Shown here in pieces: positions 31,836-45,209 of a DNA stretch of 49,221 bases. Numbering within the stretch: the first letter of the stretch is position 1; each line of letters begins with the position of its first letter. A program made the position numbers and the translations under genes. This DNA comes from Gammaproteobacteria bacterium (GTDB taxonomy: Bacteria; Pseudomonadota; Gammaproteobacteria; Pseudomonadales; Pseudomonadaceae): assembly GCA_018826895.1 (NCBI GenBank), contig JAHJYA010000040.1, forward strand, positions 1 to 49,221, in the 5' to 3' direction. The notes under the pieces are model-generated. The model saw nothing but the letters and a program-made list of their open reading frames with translations, ran no database searches and was not told the DNA's origin.

Positions 31836-31856
31836 GCTGGGGATAAAACCGAAGGT

Positions 31857-33224
31857 TTACTTGCCGATGCAGAAGCTGGAGAAGATCCGCCCCAGCAGGT
31901 CGTCGGAGCTGAAGGCACCGGTGATCTCGCCCAGGGCCTGTTGCGCTTGGCGCAGGTCTTCGGCAAGCAATTCGCCGGCGCCGGCAAGGGTGAGCTGGGC
32001 ATGGCCATGGGAGAGATGGCTGGACGCCCTGCGCAGTGCATCCAGATGACGACGGCGGGCACTGAAGCTGCTCTCGGCGGTTTGTTCATAGCCCATGCAG
32101 GCTTTCAGATGATCACGCAGCAGATCGAGGCCCAGGGTCGACCGGGCGCACAGGGTAATGGTCACCAGACCATCAGCCTCGGTCTGCAGGGCAACGGGTT
32201 CCCCGGACAGGTCCGCCTTATTGCGGATCAATGTCACCTTGGCCGGGTCCGGGCGAGTGTCAAGGAATTCCGGCCAGAGCGCGAAGGGGTCTGCGGCGTG
32301 TTCGGCACTGCTGTCGACCACCAGCAGAATACGGTCAGCATTGCCAATGGCCTGGACGGCCCGCTCGACACCGATACGCTCGACCTGGTCCTGAGTGTCG
32401 CGCAGACCCGCCGTATCGACCACATGCAGCGGCATGCCATCGATGTGGATATGTTCGCGCAGCACATCACGGGTAGTACCGGCAATCTCGGTGACGATGG
32501 CCGCTTCGCGACCAGCCAGCGCATTGAGCAGGCTGGACTTGCCGGCATTGGGTCGTCCCGCGATGACTACGTTCATACCGTCGCGCAGCAAGGCCCCCTG
32601 ACCGGCTTCCCGCTCGACTGTGGATAAGTCATGTTGCACGCGTTCCAGCATGCTCAGCACATGGCCATCGGCGAGGAAGTCGATCTCCTCTTCAGGAAAG
32701 TCGATCGCGGCTTCGACATAGATGCGCAGTTTGATCAGTGCTTCTGTCAGGGCGTGTACCCGTTGCGAGAAAGCACCCTGCAGGGAGCGCAGGGCGTTGC
32801 GTGCAGCCTGCTCCGAGCTGGCCTCGATCAGGTCGGCAATCGCTTCCGCCTGGGCCAGGTCCAGTTTGTCGTTGAGAAAGGCCCGTTCGCTGAATTCCCC
32901 AGGGTTGGCTAGCCGTGCACCGAGCTGGATACAGCGCCGCAGCAGCAGATCGAGGACTACCGGGCCGCCATGGCCCTGCAACTCCAGCACATCTTCACCG
33001 GTGAACGAATGCGGGCCCGGGAAGAACAGCGCCAAGCCTTCATCCAGCACCTGATCTGCCTCGGCATGGAACGGCCCGTAGTGGGCATAGCGCGGGCGCA
33101 GGCTGCGCTGGCAGATCTGCTCGGCCAGCGTACGCGCCAAGGGGCCGGAGACTCGCACGATGCCCACTCCACCCCGGCCCTGAGCGGTAGCGACGGCGGC
33201 AATGGTGTCACGGGCAGGGTGCAT
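31857..33224 (-). CDS. mnmE: tRNA modification GTPase MnmE (TrmE)
   Basis: Potassium-dependent GTPase that works with MnmG on the tRNA wobble uridine. From ATG 33224 ([23 protein letters not shown] eight bases upstream) it is 455 residues. N-terminal tetrahydrofolate-binding domain, G domain with [14 protein letters not shown] near residue 224, [15 protein letters not shown], and the invariant C-terminal FCIGK. The 38 additional upstream codons are rejected. A terminator between it and yidC indicates its own promoter. Confidence 0.97.
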   Translation of the reverse strand: MHPARDTIAAVATAQGRGGVGIVRVSGPLARTLAEQICQRSLRPRYAHYGPFHAEADQVLDEGLALFFPGPHSFTGEDVLELQGHGGPVVLDLLLRRCIQLGARLANPGEFSERAFLNDKLDLAQAEAIADLIEASSEQAARNALRSLQGAFSQRVHALTEALIKLRIYVEAAIDFPEEEIDFLADGHVLSMLERVQHDLSTVEREAGQGALLRDGMNVVIAGRPNAGKSSLLNALAGREAAIVTEIAGTTRDVLREHIHIDGMPLHVVDTAGLRDTQDQVERIGVERAVQAIGNADRILLVVDSSAEHAADPFALWPEFLDTRPDPAKVTLIRNKADLSGEPVALQTEADGLVTITLCARSTLGLDLLRDHLKACMGYEQTAESSFSARRRHLDALRRASSHLSHGHAQLTLAGAGELLAEDLRQAQQALGEITGAFSSDDLLGRIFSSFCIGK

Positions 33225-33305
33225 GGCTGAGCTCCAGCTTGTGGATAACGATATAGGCATCCCCCATTGGGAGAGGCTGCCATAACAATTCATTCCGAAC
33301 ATAGC

Positions 33306-33330
33306 AAAACGCCCCTGGGCAGGGGCGTTC
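33306..33330 (-). terminator. Intrinsic terminator after yidC
   Basis: Minus strand AACGCCCCT-GCCC-AGGGGCGTT followed by TTGC: a nine-base GC-rich stem 28 bases after the yidC stop, ending the rpmH-rnpA-yidD-yidC transcript. The T tail is short. Confidence 0.7.
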
Positions 33331-33357
33331 TGATTCAAGCGTCTAGCTGTGGATAAA

Positions 33358-35094
33358 TCAGCTCTCCGCAGCCTTGGTAGCGGCTTCGATCTTGCGAGTA
33401 ATGTACCACTGCTGTGCGATCGACAGGACGTTGTTGACCACCCAGTACAGCACCAGGCCAGCAGGGAACCACAGGAAGAAGAAGGTGAAGATGATTGGCA
33501 TCAGCTTCATCACCCGAGCCTGCATGGGGTCCGGCGGCGTTGGGTTGAGCTGCTGCTGGATAAACATGGTTGCGCCCATGATGATCGGCAGGATAAAGAA
33601 CGGGTCTTTGATCGACAGGTCAGTTATCCACAGTAACCAGGGGGCCTGGCGCATTTCCACGCTTTCCAACAGCGTCCAGTACAGGGCCAGGAATACTGGC
33701 ATCTGCACCAGGATCGGCAGACAGCCGCCCAGCGGATTGATCTTCTCCTTCTTGTACAGCTCCATCATCGCCTGGGACATCTTCTGGCGATCGTCACCGA
33801 ACTGCTCTTTCAGGGCAGCCAGTTTCGGCGAGACGGCGCGCATGCGGGCCATCGACTTGTAGCTGGCAGCCGACAATGGGAAGAAGATCAGCTTGATGAT
33901 GATGGTCAGAACAATGATCGACCAGCCCCAGTTACCTAGCAGGCTGTGGATATGTTCCAGCAGCCAGAAAATCGGCTGGGCAAGGAACCACAGGATGCCG
34001 TAGTCGACAGTCAGTTCGAGACCTGGCGACAGGGTTTTTAGGTGGCCTTGCAGTTTCGGGCCGGCATACAGAATCGCGCTGGTCTCACCCTTGGCGCCCG
34101 GAGCAACCTGCAGCGCCTGGCTGGTATAGCCAACGATGTAGTTGCCTTGGGAATCTTTACGGGTCTGCACGCTGTTGGTGCTGTCGGCAGCGGGAATCCA
34201 GGCGGTGACAAAATAGTGTTGCAGCCAGGCGACCCAACCACCTTGCACGGTTTCTTTGAACGGCTGCTTGTCGATGTCCTTCATGGACACCTTTTTGTAC
34301 GGCTCGTCCGGGGTCCAGACGGCGCCGCCCAGGTAAGTTGCAGTGCCAGTGGCCGTGGTCGACGACGGATCACCGCTGGCGTCGCGCTTGAGCTGGGCAT
34401 ACATATTGCCGCTCCAGGCTTCGCCGCTCTGGTTATCCACAAGGTAAGCCACATTAACCTGGTAGGACGCCGGGTTTACGCAGCCAGGCTTTTTCAGTTC
34501 CTGCTCTTTCGCCGAGCACTCAGCATTCAGTCCGCGGGTGAAGGTAAAGCGCTTGATGTAGTTGACGCCCCCTTCACTGTGGGTCAAGTCGACCACCAAC
34601 TGATCCTGACCATCGGCCAGTTGATACTGCTGCTGGGCACTTTTCCACAGGGCACGGCCGCTGGATTTATCCGGCGCGTTGCTGCCAATCAGGCCGCTCT
34701 GTGCCAGATAAGTGCGCTCACCACCGTTATCGAACAGTTGGAAAGGAACATCTGGACGATCCTGGCGACGGGGGTACTGGGGCAGATTGAGCTGCACCAC
34801 ATCACCACCACGCGGGTCGATGGCCAGATCGAGCACATCGGTCTTGACCCGGATCAGTTGATCACTGACCACTTCGGGCGCTACGGCACTCGCTGTGCTG
34901 GAGTCTGCCACTGGACTGGGCACGTCATCGCTGGACGGTACATTCGCGGTATCCGGCAAGCTGGGAGCGGTGCTGTTCGCAGCGGCAGTCTGAGCAGGCA
35001 GTGCTGCCTGGCCGTAGTCCTGGTTCCATTGGAGAACCATCATATAGGACACGATTGCCAGGGCGACGATCAGGATCGAACGTTGAATATCCAT
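33358..35094 (-). CDS. yidC: Membrane protein insertase YidC
   Basis: Inner-membrane insertase and chaperone, 578 residues from ATG 35094 ([19 protein letters not shown]). One N-terminal helix, the large periplasmic beta-sandwich domain of gamma-proteobacteria, then five membrane helices with [16 protein letters not shown], the conserved Arg in [14 protein letters not shown], and [21 protein letters not shown]-terminus is basic. The frame extends 24 codons more but overlaps yidD coding sequence. Two bases after the yidD stop. Confidence 0.97.
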   Translation of the reverse strand: MDIQRSILIVALAIVSYMMVLQWNQDYGQAALPAQTAAANSTAPSLPDTANVPSSDDVPSPVADSSTASAVAPEVVSDQLIRVKTDVLDLAIDPRGGDVVQLNLPQYPRRQDRPDVPFQLFDNGGERTYLAQSGLIGSNAPDKSSGRALWKSAQQQYQLADGQDQLVVDLTHSEGGVNYIKRFTFTRGLNAECSAKEQELKKPGCVNPASYQVNVAYLVDNQSGEAWSGNMYAQLKRDASGDPSSTTATGTATYLGGAVWTPDEPYKKVSMKDIDKQPFKETVQGGWVAWLQHYFVTAWIPAADSTNSVQTRKDSQGNYIVGYTSQALQVAPGAKGETSAILYAGPKLQGHLKTLSPGLELTVDYGILWFLAQPIFWLLEHIHSLLGNWGWSIIVLTIIIKLIFFPLSAASYKSMARMRAVSPKLAALKEQFGDDRQKMSQAMMELYKKEKINPLGGCLPILVQMPVFLALYWTLLESVEMRQAPWLLWITDLSIKDPFFILPIIMGATMFIQQQLNPTPPDPMQARVMKLMPIIFTFFFLWFPAGLVLYWVVNNVLSIAQQWYITRKIEAATKAAES

Positions 35095-35096
35095 GA

Positions 35097-35342
35097 TTAT
35101 TCGGCCATCGAAGAGGAACGGGAGTGTTTCGCGAGGGGAACCGGGTCGTAGCCACCGGGATGCCATGGATGGCAGCGGCCAAGCCGACGCAGGGTCAGCC
35201 AGCCACCGCGCATCAGGCCATGTTGATCAATGGCTTCATGCGCGTAGCAGGAACAACTCGGGTAGAAACGACAATGACTGGCCATCAGAGGACTGATGGC
35301 GTAGCGGTAAACCTGAATGGTAGCGAGCGCCAGTTTACGCAT
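35097..35342 (-). CDS. yidD: Membrane protein insertion efficiency factor YidD
   Basis: Small 81-residue membrane-associated protein that aids YidC-dependent insertion. ATG 35342 gives [19 protein letters not shown]; the family core [15 protein letters not shown] and [17 protein letters not shown] is complete. Its start overlaps the end of rnpA by eight bases. The longer frame to 35474 lies inside rnpA and is rejected. Confidence 0.95.
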   Translation of the reverse strand: MRKLALATIQVYRYAISPLMASHCRFYPSCSCYAHEAIDQHGLMRGGWLTLRRLGRCHPWHPGGYDPVPLAKHSRSSSMAE

Positions 35343-35739
35343 GGGGACTGTCGTCCACCCCCGAGTGGGCAGGTGCTTGTGGGCTTGGCTTGCTGCGGCC
35401 CAGGCGCTTCCAGAGTTTGCCGAACTGGTGAGCCAGTTCGGTGTTCTCCAGATCGCCGAGCCCCTTGCGCGCAACCACTACGATGTCCCAGCCCGCCAGA
35501 TTGCTCTGGTTAAGGCGGAACGACTCGCGGATCTGGCGTTTCAGGCGGTTACGTTCAACGGAGAGCTTGACGCTCTTCTTGCCTATCACCAGACCCAGAC
35601 GGGGGTGATCAAGCGCGTTGTCGCGAGCCAGCAGCAGGACATTTTTGCCCGGCGCTTTGCCGCTGGGGGAGTCGAAGACTGCCTTGAATTGCCGGGGTGT
35701 AAGCAGACGCTTTTCCCGGCCGAAGCCTCGACTCACCAC
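35335..35739 (-). CDS. rnpA: Ribonuclease P protein component
   Basis: Protein subunit of RNase P, which matures tRNA 5' ends. The 134-residue protein starts at GTG ([18 protein letters not shown]) and contains [13 protein letters not shown], the signature helix of the family, and [10 protein letters not shown] second GTG follows directly, and MVSR matches other Pseudomonas RnpA proteins. The C-terminal 20 residues are a species-variable tail. Lies 12 bases after rpmH. Confidence 0.96.
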   Translation of the reverse strand: MVSRGFGREKRLLTPRQFKAVFDSPSGKAPGKNVLLLARDNALDHPRLGLVIGKKSVKLSVERNRLKRQIRESFRLNQSNLAGWDIVVVARKGLGDLENTELAHQFGKLWKRLGRSKPSPQAPAHSGVDDSPHA

Positions 35740-35751
35740 AAGACGGGAAGC

Positions 35752-35886
35752 TTAGACGGCGAGGCGAGCACGGCCCTTGGCGCGGCGACGCGACAGGACT
35801 GCGCGGCCATTCTTGGTCGCCATGCGAGCGCGGAAGCCGTGGGTACGAGCGCGTTTGATAGTGCTGGGTTGGAAAGTACGTTTCAT
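35752..35886 (-). CDS. rpmH: Ribosomal protein bL34
   Basis: Forty-four residues, [20 protein letters not shown] onward, the standard very basic L34 sequence. First gene of the rpmH-rnpA-yidD-yidC operon, with a strong promoter 60 bases upstream. The longer frame to 36006 is rejected. Confidence 0.98.
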   Translation of the reverse strand: MKRTFQPSTIKRARTHGFRARMATKNGRAVLSRRRAKGRARLAV

Positions 35887-35946
35887 GGTGCGATACCTGG
35901 GTGGTCGACTACGGGCCGGAATGGCCCCCGTTTTAAGAGACCGGCG

Positions 35947-35975
35947 ATTGTAGAGAAAGCCGAGGGTCAGGTCAA
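35947..35975 (-). promoter_or_regulatory. rpmH promoter
   Basis: Minus strand TTGACC (35975-35970), 17-base spacer, TACAAT (35952-35947): a near-consensus sigma-70 promoter, about 60 bases upstream of rpmH and pointing away from oriC. Confidence 0.8.
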
Positions 35976-36006
35976 TTTCCAACCAGCGCTTTGCTCGATA
36001 AAGCAT

Positions 36007-36345
36007 ATAAAGAAGAAAATCTTTTAAGAAAGCTTATTTTGTTAATAACTCTTAGAGACGCTATTTTCTGTGGATAACCACCTACAGGCCTCTATTCCTA
36101 AGGTGTTCAAGGGTTCAAAAGGTTGTCTGAAAACTGGGCTGCAGGTGTGTGGGGACGGCGGATAAGCTGGGGATTAAAAGCGGTTTTATCCACAGGCTAG
36201 ATTCGCAGGCTGTTATGCCCAGGTTTCTCCCCTATGCTTAGGCGGCTTTATCCACAGCTCTTAGCGAGTGAGTTGCGTTGATCCGATAAGCTGTCCAAGG
36301 CATTGATTTTACGAGTGCCTCTCGTACTTTTCGTGTGGATAAGTC
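36007..36345. other. oriC: Chromosomal replication origin oriC
   Basis: The rpmH-dnaA gap is the known Pseudomonas origin site. Exact DnaA boxes lie at 36069-36077 (TGTGGATAA), 36186-36194 and 36248-36256 (TTATCCACA), and 36334-36342 (TGTGGATAA), with further near matches such as GCGGATAAGC at 36160. An AT-rich segment at about 36000-36060 is the likely unwinding element. The fourth box overlaps the dnaA promoter. Confidence 0.9.
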
Positions 36346-36364
36346 GGGGGCGCACGGCTACAAT
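36336..36364 (+). promoter_or_regulatory. Probable dnaA promoter overlapping a DnaA box
   Basis: TGGATA (36336-36341), 17-base spacer, TACAAT (36359-36364). The -35 hexamer lies inside the DnaA box at 36334-36342, so DnaA binding would block polymerase, fitting autoregulation. Confidence 0.55.
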
Positions 36365-36408
36365 GGCGGCTGTTTTTGTATCGCCGCCTTTAGATTTAGG
36401 GGATGTCC

Positions 36409-37902
36409 GTGTCCGTCGAACTTTGGCAGCAGTGCGTGGATCTTCTGCGCGATGAACTGCCTGCTCAGCAATTCAACACCTGGATTCGTCCGTTGCAGGT
36501 CGAGGCCGAAGGCGACGAGCTCCGCGTCTATGCACCCAACCGCTTTGTGTTGGACTGGGTCAACGAAAAATACCTGGGTCGCTTGCTCGAGCTTATTTCC
36601 GAGCGCGCCACCGGTCTTGTGCCCGCCCTCTCTCTATTGATAGGTAGCAAGCGCAGCTCCAAACCGCGTGCGGCGCTTACCCATACCAGTGCTCCTGCGG
36701 CGCCTGCACCCGCTCCGCGCAGTGACGCGGCAGAAGCCACTGCGGCTCAGGCGCCCAGAGCCGCAGTGGCGGATCACGGCAGCGAGCCTTCGCGCTCGAG
36801 CTTCGATCCGATGGCGGGCGCTTCCGCACCGGTGGCACCGGCGCGTGAGCGCTCGGTGCAGGTTGAGGGTGGCTTGAAGCACACCAGCTACCTCAATCGC
36901 ACTTTTACCTTCGATAACTTTGTTGAGGGTAAATCGAACCAATTGGCGCGTGCGGCGGCCTGGCAGGTGGCGGATAACCCCAAGCATGGCTACAACCCGC
37001 TTTTCCTCTACGGCGGTGTGGGCCTGGGTAAAACCCACTTGATGCACGCTGTGGGTAACCATCTGCTGGCGAAAAATCCCAATGCCAAAGTGGTTTACCT
37101 GCATTCCGAGCGTTTCGTTGCTGACATGGTCAAGGCGCTGCAGCTAAACGCCATTAATGAGTTCAAGCGTTTCTACCGTTCCGTGGATGCGCTGCTGATT
37201 GATGACATTCAATTCTTCGCCAAGAAAGAACGCTCCCAGGAGGAGTTCTTTCACACCTTCAATGCGCTGCTTGAAGGGGGTCAGCAGGTGATTCTCACCA
37301 GCGACCGCTATCCGAAGGAAATCGAAGGCCTGGAAGAACGGCTCAAGTCGCGCTTCGGTTGGGGTCTGACGGTCGCGGTGGAACCTCCCGAGTTGGAAAC
37401 CCGCGTCGCCATTCTGATGAAGAAGGCTGACCAGGCCCGAGTCGAGTTACCGCATGACGCCGCGTTCTTCATCGCCCAGCGCATTCGCTCCAACGTGCGC
37501 GAGCTGGAGGGTGCACTCAAGCGGGTGATCGCCCATTCGCACTTCATGGGGCGCGATATCACCATCGAACTGATCCGTGAGTCGCTCAAGGATCTGCTGG
37601 CCCTGCAGGACAAATTGGTCAGCATCGACAACATCCAGCGCACCGTGGCCGAGTATTACAAGATCAAGATCTCTGATCTGTTGTCGAAACGTCGTTCACG
37701 TTCAGTGGCGCGCCCGCGCCAGGTCGCCATGGCCCTGTCCAAGGAATTGACCAATCACAGCCTGCCGGAAATCGGTGACGCCTTCGGCGGGCGCGATCAC
37801 ACCACTGTATTGCACGCTTGTCGTAAGATTGCTGAACTTAGGGAATCCGACGCGGATATCCGCGAGGACTACAAGAATCTGCTGCGTACGTTGACTACCT
37901 GA
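36409..37902 (+). CDS. dnaA: Chromosomal replication initiator DnaA
   Basis: AAA+ initiator that binds DnaA boxes and opens oriC. I choose GTG 36409 ([17 protein letters not shown], 497 residues): AGGGG lies about six bases upstream, and this is the usual Pseudomonas N-terminus. ATG 36403 directly abuts the AGGGG and would add only two residues. Domain I (1-80), a long Pro/Ala-rich linker (about 80-155), AAA+ domain with Walker [10 protein letters not shown] (202-210) and [13 protein letters not shown], and the domain IV signature [15 protein letters not shown] are all present. First gene of dnaA-dnaN-recF-gyrB. Confidence 0.97.
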   Translation: MSVELWQQCVDLLRDELPAQQFNTWIRPLQVEAEGDELRVYAPNRFVLDWVNEKYLGRLLELISERATGLVPALSLLIGSKRSSKPRAALTHTSAPAAPAPAPRSDAAEATAAQAPRAAVADHGSEPSRSSFDPMAGASAPVAPARERSVQVEGGLKHTSYLNRTFTFDNFVEGKSNQLARAAAWQVADNPKHGYNPLFLYGGVGLGKTHLMHAVGNHLLAKNPNAKVVYLHSERFVADMVKALQLNAINEFKRFYRSVDALLIDDIQFFAKKERSQEEFFHTFNALLEGGQQVILTSDRYPKEIEGLEERLKSRFGWGLTVAVEPPELETRVAILMKKADQARVELPHDAAFFIAQRIRSNVRELEGALKRVIAHSHFMGRDITIELIRESLKDLLALQDKLVSIDNIQRTVAEYYKIKISDLLSKRRSRSVARPRQVAMALSKELTNHSLPEIGDAFGGRDHTTVLHACRKIAELRESDADIREDYKNLLRTLTT

Positions 37903-37934
37903 TTACGCAGCTCCACGAGGCAAGGGACGAGACC

Positions 37935-39038
37935 ATGCACTTCACCATTCAACGCGAAGCCCTGTTGAAACCCCTGCAACTGGTCGCCGGCGTCGTGGAA
38001 CGCCGCCAGACCTTGCCGGTTCTGTCTAACGTGCTGCTGGTCGTCGAAGGCCAGCAATTGTCGCTGACCGGTACCGACCTCGAGGTCGAACTGGTGGGGC
38101 GCGTGGCTTTGGAAGATGCAGCGGAGCCGGGTGAAATTACCGTACCGGCGCGTAAGCTGATGGACATCTGCAAAAGCCTGCCCAGCGATGCCATGATCGA
38201 CATCCGTGTCGACGAGCAGAAGCTGCTGGTCAAGGCTGGCCGTAGCCGCTTCTCCCTTTCGACACTGCCCGCCAATGACTTCCCCACTGTGGAAGAAGGA
38301 CCAGGCTCGCTGACCTTTGATCTGGTCCAGGGTAAATTGCGCCGGCTTATCGAGCGCACCAGCTTCGCCATGGCCCAGCAGGATGTGCGCTATTACCTGA
38401 ACGGCATGCTGCTGGAAGTACAGACTGGCGTGCTGCGTGCCGTGGCGACTGACGGTCACCGCTTGGCCATGTGCGCCATGAGCGCTGCGATCGAACAGGT
38501 CGAGCGTCACCAGGTCATCGTGCCGCGTAAAGGTATTCTCGAACTGGCTCGCCTACTCACCGAGCAGGACGGCAGCGTCAGTATCGTTCTAGGTCAGCAT
38601 CATATCCGCGCAACTACCGGTGAGTTCACATTCACCTCCAAGTTGGTGGACGGCAAGTTCCCGGATTACGAACGTGTGCTGCCTCGCGGCGGCGACAAGG
38701 TGGTCATTGCGGATCGCCAGGGGCTGCGTGAAGCCTTTAGTCGCACGGCTATTCTGTCGAACGAGAAGTACCGTGGCATCCGTCTGCAACTGGCTAGCAG
38801 CCTGCTGAAGATTCAGGCCAACAACCCGGAGCAGGAGGAAGCAGAGGAAGAGATTGTTGTCGACTACACCGGCAGCACGCTGGAGATCGGTTTTAACGTC
38901 AGCTACCTGTTGGACGTGCTGGGTGTCATGACCACCGACCAGGTTCGTCTGATTCTGTCCGATGCCAACAGTAGTGCCTTGGTTCAGGAAGCCGACAACG
39001 ATGACTCTTCCTACGTTGTCATGCCGATGCGTTTGTAA
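37935..39038 (+). CDS. dnaN: DNA polymerase III beta clamp
   Basis: Sliding clamp of 367 residues (MHFTIQREALLKPLQLVAGV), forming a dimeric ring that tethers polymerase III. Three repeated clamp domains; the C-terminus SSYVVMPMRL is the conserved end that forms part of the protein-binding pocket. AAGGGA precedes the ATG. Thirty-two bases after dnaA, likely one transcript. Confidence 0.98.
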   Translation: MHFTIQREALLKPLQLVAGVVERRQTLPVLSNVLLVVEGQQLSLTGTDLEVELVGRVALEDAAEPGEITVPARKLMDICKSLPSDAMIDIRVDEQKLLVKAGRSRFSLSTLPANDFPTVEEGPGSLTFDLVQGKLRRLIERTSFAMAQQDVRYYLNGMLLEVQTGVLRAVATDGHRLAMCAMSAAIEQVERHQVIVPRKGILELARLLTEQDGSVSIVLGQHHIRATTGEFTFTSKLVDGKFPDYERVLPRGGDKVVIADRQGLREAFSRTAILSNEKYRGIRLQLASSLLKIQANNPEQEEAEEEIVVDYTGSTLEIGFNVSYLLDVLGVMTTDQVRLILSDANSSALVQEADNDDSSYVVMPMRL

Positions 39039-39050
39039 GCTTCTTCCTGA

Positions 39051-42576
<3,526 letters not shown>

Positions 42577-42592
42577 TATCGCAGCGTGATGC

Positions 42593-42624
42593 ACAAAAAA
42601 CCCGGCCTGGCGCCGGGTTTTTTA
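42593..42624. terminator. Bidirectional terminator between gyrB and the ynbB-like gene
   Basis: Six A, CCCGGC-CTGGC-GCCGGG, then seven T. Works on either strand and separates the convergent gyrB and ynbB-like genes. Confidence 0.9.
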
Positions 42625-42664
42625 TTGTTAATCAGTTACTCACAGAATGTCTGGGAGTGCCTTC

Positions 42665-43597
42665 TTACCCCCACCAATACCGCACCATATGAAAGAACAC
42701 CGGCGCGGCGAAGCACACTGAGTCGAGGCGGTCGAGCATGCCGCCGTGGCCTTCGATCATATGGCCCCAATCCTTTACGCCGCGGTCGCGCTTGATTGCC
42801 GACATCACCAGGCCGCCGGCGAAGCCGAGCAGGCACACCAGCAGGGCGAACAGGCCGGCCTGCCAGAAGGCGAAGGGGGTGATCCAGTACAGCGAGGCGC
42901 CGATCAAGGTTGCCAGGGCGACGCCGCCGAAGAAGCCTTCCACGGTTTTCGAGGGTGACAGTTTGGGCGCGATCTTGTGTTTGCCGGCGAGCTTGCCGCA
43001 GACGTACTGCAGCACGTCGGAGATCTGCACGACGATCACCAGCCAGGCGATCAGCAGCAGATTGCGGCCCTCATAGCCGGCGATCTCCAGGGTCAGCAGC
43101 GCTGGTACGCTGGAGATGCAGTACACGGCGATCATCAGCCCCCACTGCACCTTGGATGTGCGCTCGAGAAAGCGTGTGGTATCTCCGCCCAGGGACGAGA
43201 GGATCGGCAGTAACAGGAACAGGTAGACCGGAATGAAGATGGCAAACAGGCCGTACCAGCCGATGCCGATCAGCAGGTACTGCATCGGCAGGGCAAAGTA
43301 GAACGCGGCGACCAGAGCCGGGTAGTCGCTGCGCCGGGTTGGGGTCAGGGTCATGAACTCGCGCAGGGCGTAGAACGACACGCAGTAGAACAGCACCACC
43401 ACGCCGATGTTGCCGAATAGAAAGGCGAAACCGATCACCAGCACCATCACCCACCAGGCGTTGATGCGTGCGTTGAGGTTGTCGATGACCGGGTGCGGGC
43501 CGGGGCCAGCACGGTATTTCAGCAGCTGGCCGATCAGGCTGGCGAGTAGCAGGAGGCCGCCGATGCCGGCGAATAACAGCAAGGTATTGCGATCCAT
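42665..43597 (-). CDS. Phosphatidate cytidylyltransferase, YnbB-like
   Basis: A 310-residue membrane enzyme of the CdsA family, expected to make CDP-diacylglycerol from phosphatidate and CTP. About eight hydrophobic segments are visible. The family signature is complete near the C-terminus: SAIKRDRGVKDWGHMIEGHG followed by GMLDRLD, plus KLSPSKTVEGFFGG. It lies after a PlsC-type acyltransferase and a CDP-alcohol phosphatidyltransferase gene, as in the E. coli ynb cluster, and is not the main housekeeping CdsA, which normally sits near dxr. One base separates its start from the upstream stop codon. Confidence 0.88.
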   Translation of the reverse strand: MDRNTLLLFAGIGGLLLLASLIGQLLKYRAGPGPHPVIDNLNARINAWWVMVLVIGFAFLFGNIGVVVLFYCVSFYALREFMTLTPTRRSDYPALVAAFYFALPMQYLLIGIGWYGLFAIFIPVYLFLLLPILSSLGGDTTRFLERTSKVQWGLMIAVYCISSVPALLTLEIAGYEGRNLLLIAWLVIVVQISDVLQYVCGKLAGKHKIAPKLSPSKTVEGFFGGVALATLIGASLYWITPFAFWQAGLFALLVCLLGFAGGLVMSAIKRDRGVKDWGHMIEGHGGMLDRLDSVCFAAPVFFHMVRYWWG

Positions 43598-43598
43598 C

Positions 43599-44219
43599 TC
43601 AAACCTCCTCGGGAGCCAGGGCTAGCAGGGCGTTGCGCGCGCGCTCGAGGAAGGCGTCTTTGCCCTCCTCTTCATCCATCTCCAGCGGCGCGCCGAAACT
43701 CAGGGTGCACAGCAGCGGTAACGGCAGAGCGCGGCCCTTGGGCATCACCCGGTTGAGGTTGGCGATCCACACCGGTATCACCTCGACATCCGGCCGCGCC
43801 TTGGCCATGTGGTAGAGGCCACTCTTGAACGGCAGCAGACCATCTTCCAGGTTGCGCGTGCCTTCCGGGAAGACGATCAGAGAATCGCCCTGCTCCAGGG
43901 CATCGAGCATCGCCTGCAGCGGATTGCTGCTCGGCTCGCTGCGTTGCCGGTCGACCAGCACGCCATTGAACACGCGCTGGATCAGGAAGCTGCGTAGCGC
44001 ACCTTTCATCCAGTAGTCCGAGCCTGCTACCGGGCGGGTGCGCTTACGCAATTCTGCCGGGAGCGATGCCCAGAGCAACACGAAGTCGCCATGGCTGCTG
44101 TGGTTGGCGTAGTAGATGCGCTGAACTGCTTGGGCAGTGCTGCCCAGCCACAAGGCGCGGGCACCGGTGAGCAATCGCGCAGCGGACGTGATGAAAAAGG
44201 CGATCAGGGACGCAAGCAT
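43599..44219 (-). CDS. PlsC-type 1-acylglycerol-3-phosphate acyltransferase
   Basis: A 206-residue acyltransferase with the catalytic HX4D motif in YYANHSSHGDFVLLW (near residue 40) and the FPEGTRN motif near 120. One N-terminal hydrophobic helix anchors it to the inner membrane. It is expected to acylate lysophosphatidate to phosphatidate, the substrate of the next gene product. Shorter than the general PlsC at 45210. Middle gene of the ynbA-plsC-ynbB-like cluster. Confidence 0.87.
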   Translation of the reverse strand: MLASLIAFFITSAARLLTGARALWLGSTAQAVQRIYYANHSSHGDFVLLWASLPAELRKRTRPVAGSDYWMKGALRSFLIQRVFNGVLVDRQRSEPSSNPLQAMLDALEQGDSLIVFPEGTRNLEDGLLPFKSGLYHMAKARPDVEVIPVWIANLNRVMPKGRALPLPLLCTLSFGAPLEMDEEEGKDAFLERARNALLALAPEEV

Positions 44220-44367
44220 GGATATTTCCTTATTCCTAACCGAATCGGACCTGTGGACGCCATGGCAGCAGCAGGGTGGGCTTCAGGACATGGCGCTGGA
44301 GGGTAGTTTGGTGAATCCTGTTCGATGGCATCTCTGCTGTCGCCAGCTTGAGCGGCCATCGCACCTC

Positions 44368-44988
44368 CTATTCCTCGCTGGAGGAAGCCGCCTGCGCCAA
44401 CCCCTGGCGTACACGGTTGTACAGCGTATACAGCAGCAGAGCAGTGATGACCGCAAGAATCGGGTCGATCCAGCTTAGCGGCAGCAAACCGCTGGCCACG
44501 CCGGCGCCGAGTACACCAAAGCAGAATGCGCGGTCGCTCTTACCCATCGGGCCGTCGTAGCGGCGTGAAGCGCCGACCATTGGCCCCATGACGCCGGCGT
44601 ATTCGCTGATCAGTGCGCCGATCACCAGCAATACCACTAGCACCGGGGAAACCCCAGGCAATAAGGCGAAAGGCAGAAACAGCGCGGCATCGGCGATCAG
44701 GTCGCAGAGTTCGTTGAGATAGGCGCCGAGGGTGGATTGCTGGCCGAATTCTCGGGCGAGCATGCCATCCACCGCATTGAGTGCCATGCGCAGCAGCATC
44801 CACAGCGGAATCAGCGCAAACAGCCAGAGGTGGCTGGGGAAGATGGCAAGAAGCAGGCCGATCAGCACTGATACGATGGCAGCGCTGAGGGTGACCTGAT
44901 TGGCGGTTACACCACGCTTGAAGAGCCGCTGCACCAGCGGACGCAGAAGGTTCTGGAAGCGGGGTTTGAGCTGATAGATCGAGAGCAT
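44368..44988 (-). CDS. CDP-alcohol phosphatidyltransferase, YnbA-like
   Basis: A 206-residue membrane enzyme from ATG 44988 (MLSIYQLKPRFQNLLRP). The CDP-alcohol motif D-x2-DG-x2-AR-x8-G-x3-D-x3-D reads N-A-V-DG-ML-AR...G-AYL-N-ELC-D, so the first and third Asp are Asn. I recall the same pattern in E. coli YnbA, so it is a subfamily feature rather than damage. Six membrane segments. It should join a CDP-lipid to an alcohol, but the acceptor is unknown. The frame extends 21 codons upstream without support. A 148-base gap, without a clear gene, separates it from the plsC-like gene. Confidence 0.87.
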   Translation of the reverse strand: MLSIYQLKPRFQNLLRPLVQRLFKRGVTANQVTLSAAIVSVLIGLLLAIFPSHLWLFALIPLWMLLRMALNAVDGMLAREFGQQSTLGAYLNELCDLIADAALFLPFALLPGVSPVLVVLLVIGALISEYAGVMGPMVGASRRYDGPMGKSDRAFCFGVLGAGVASGLLPLSWIDPILAVITALLLYTLYNRVRQGLAQAASSSEE

Positions 44989-45145
44989 GGGTACGAATTC
45001 CGTTTCGTCGAAGCTTTTAGTGGGAACAGACCCTAGCTTAGCTGTTTGCACCGCCGTAGACCGTGAACTCTGTTACGAGGATGCCACTATAAAACTTATG
45101 CCCAATTTATCGACAATTCGAGTTCAGCATAAAAAATAAGTAAAT

Positions 45146-45168
45146 CAGATAGTTACGGCTACTATCTG
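45146..45168. terminator. Hairpin after lptA, possible terminator
   Basis: Arms CAGATAGT and ACTATCTG (45146-45153, 45161-45168) in an AT-rich spacer; on the minus strand a T-rich run (ATTTACTTATTTTTTA) follows. An exact DnaA-box 9-mer is at 45195-45203. Confidence 0.4.
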
Positions 45169-45209
45169 TGAAAAATTATTAATTGATCAACAGGTTATCC
45201 ACAGATCGC

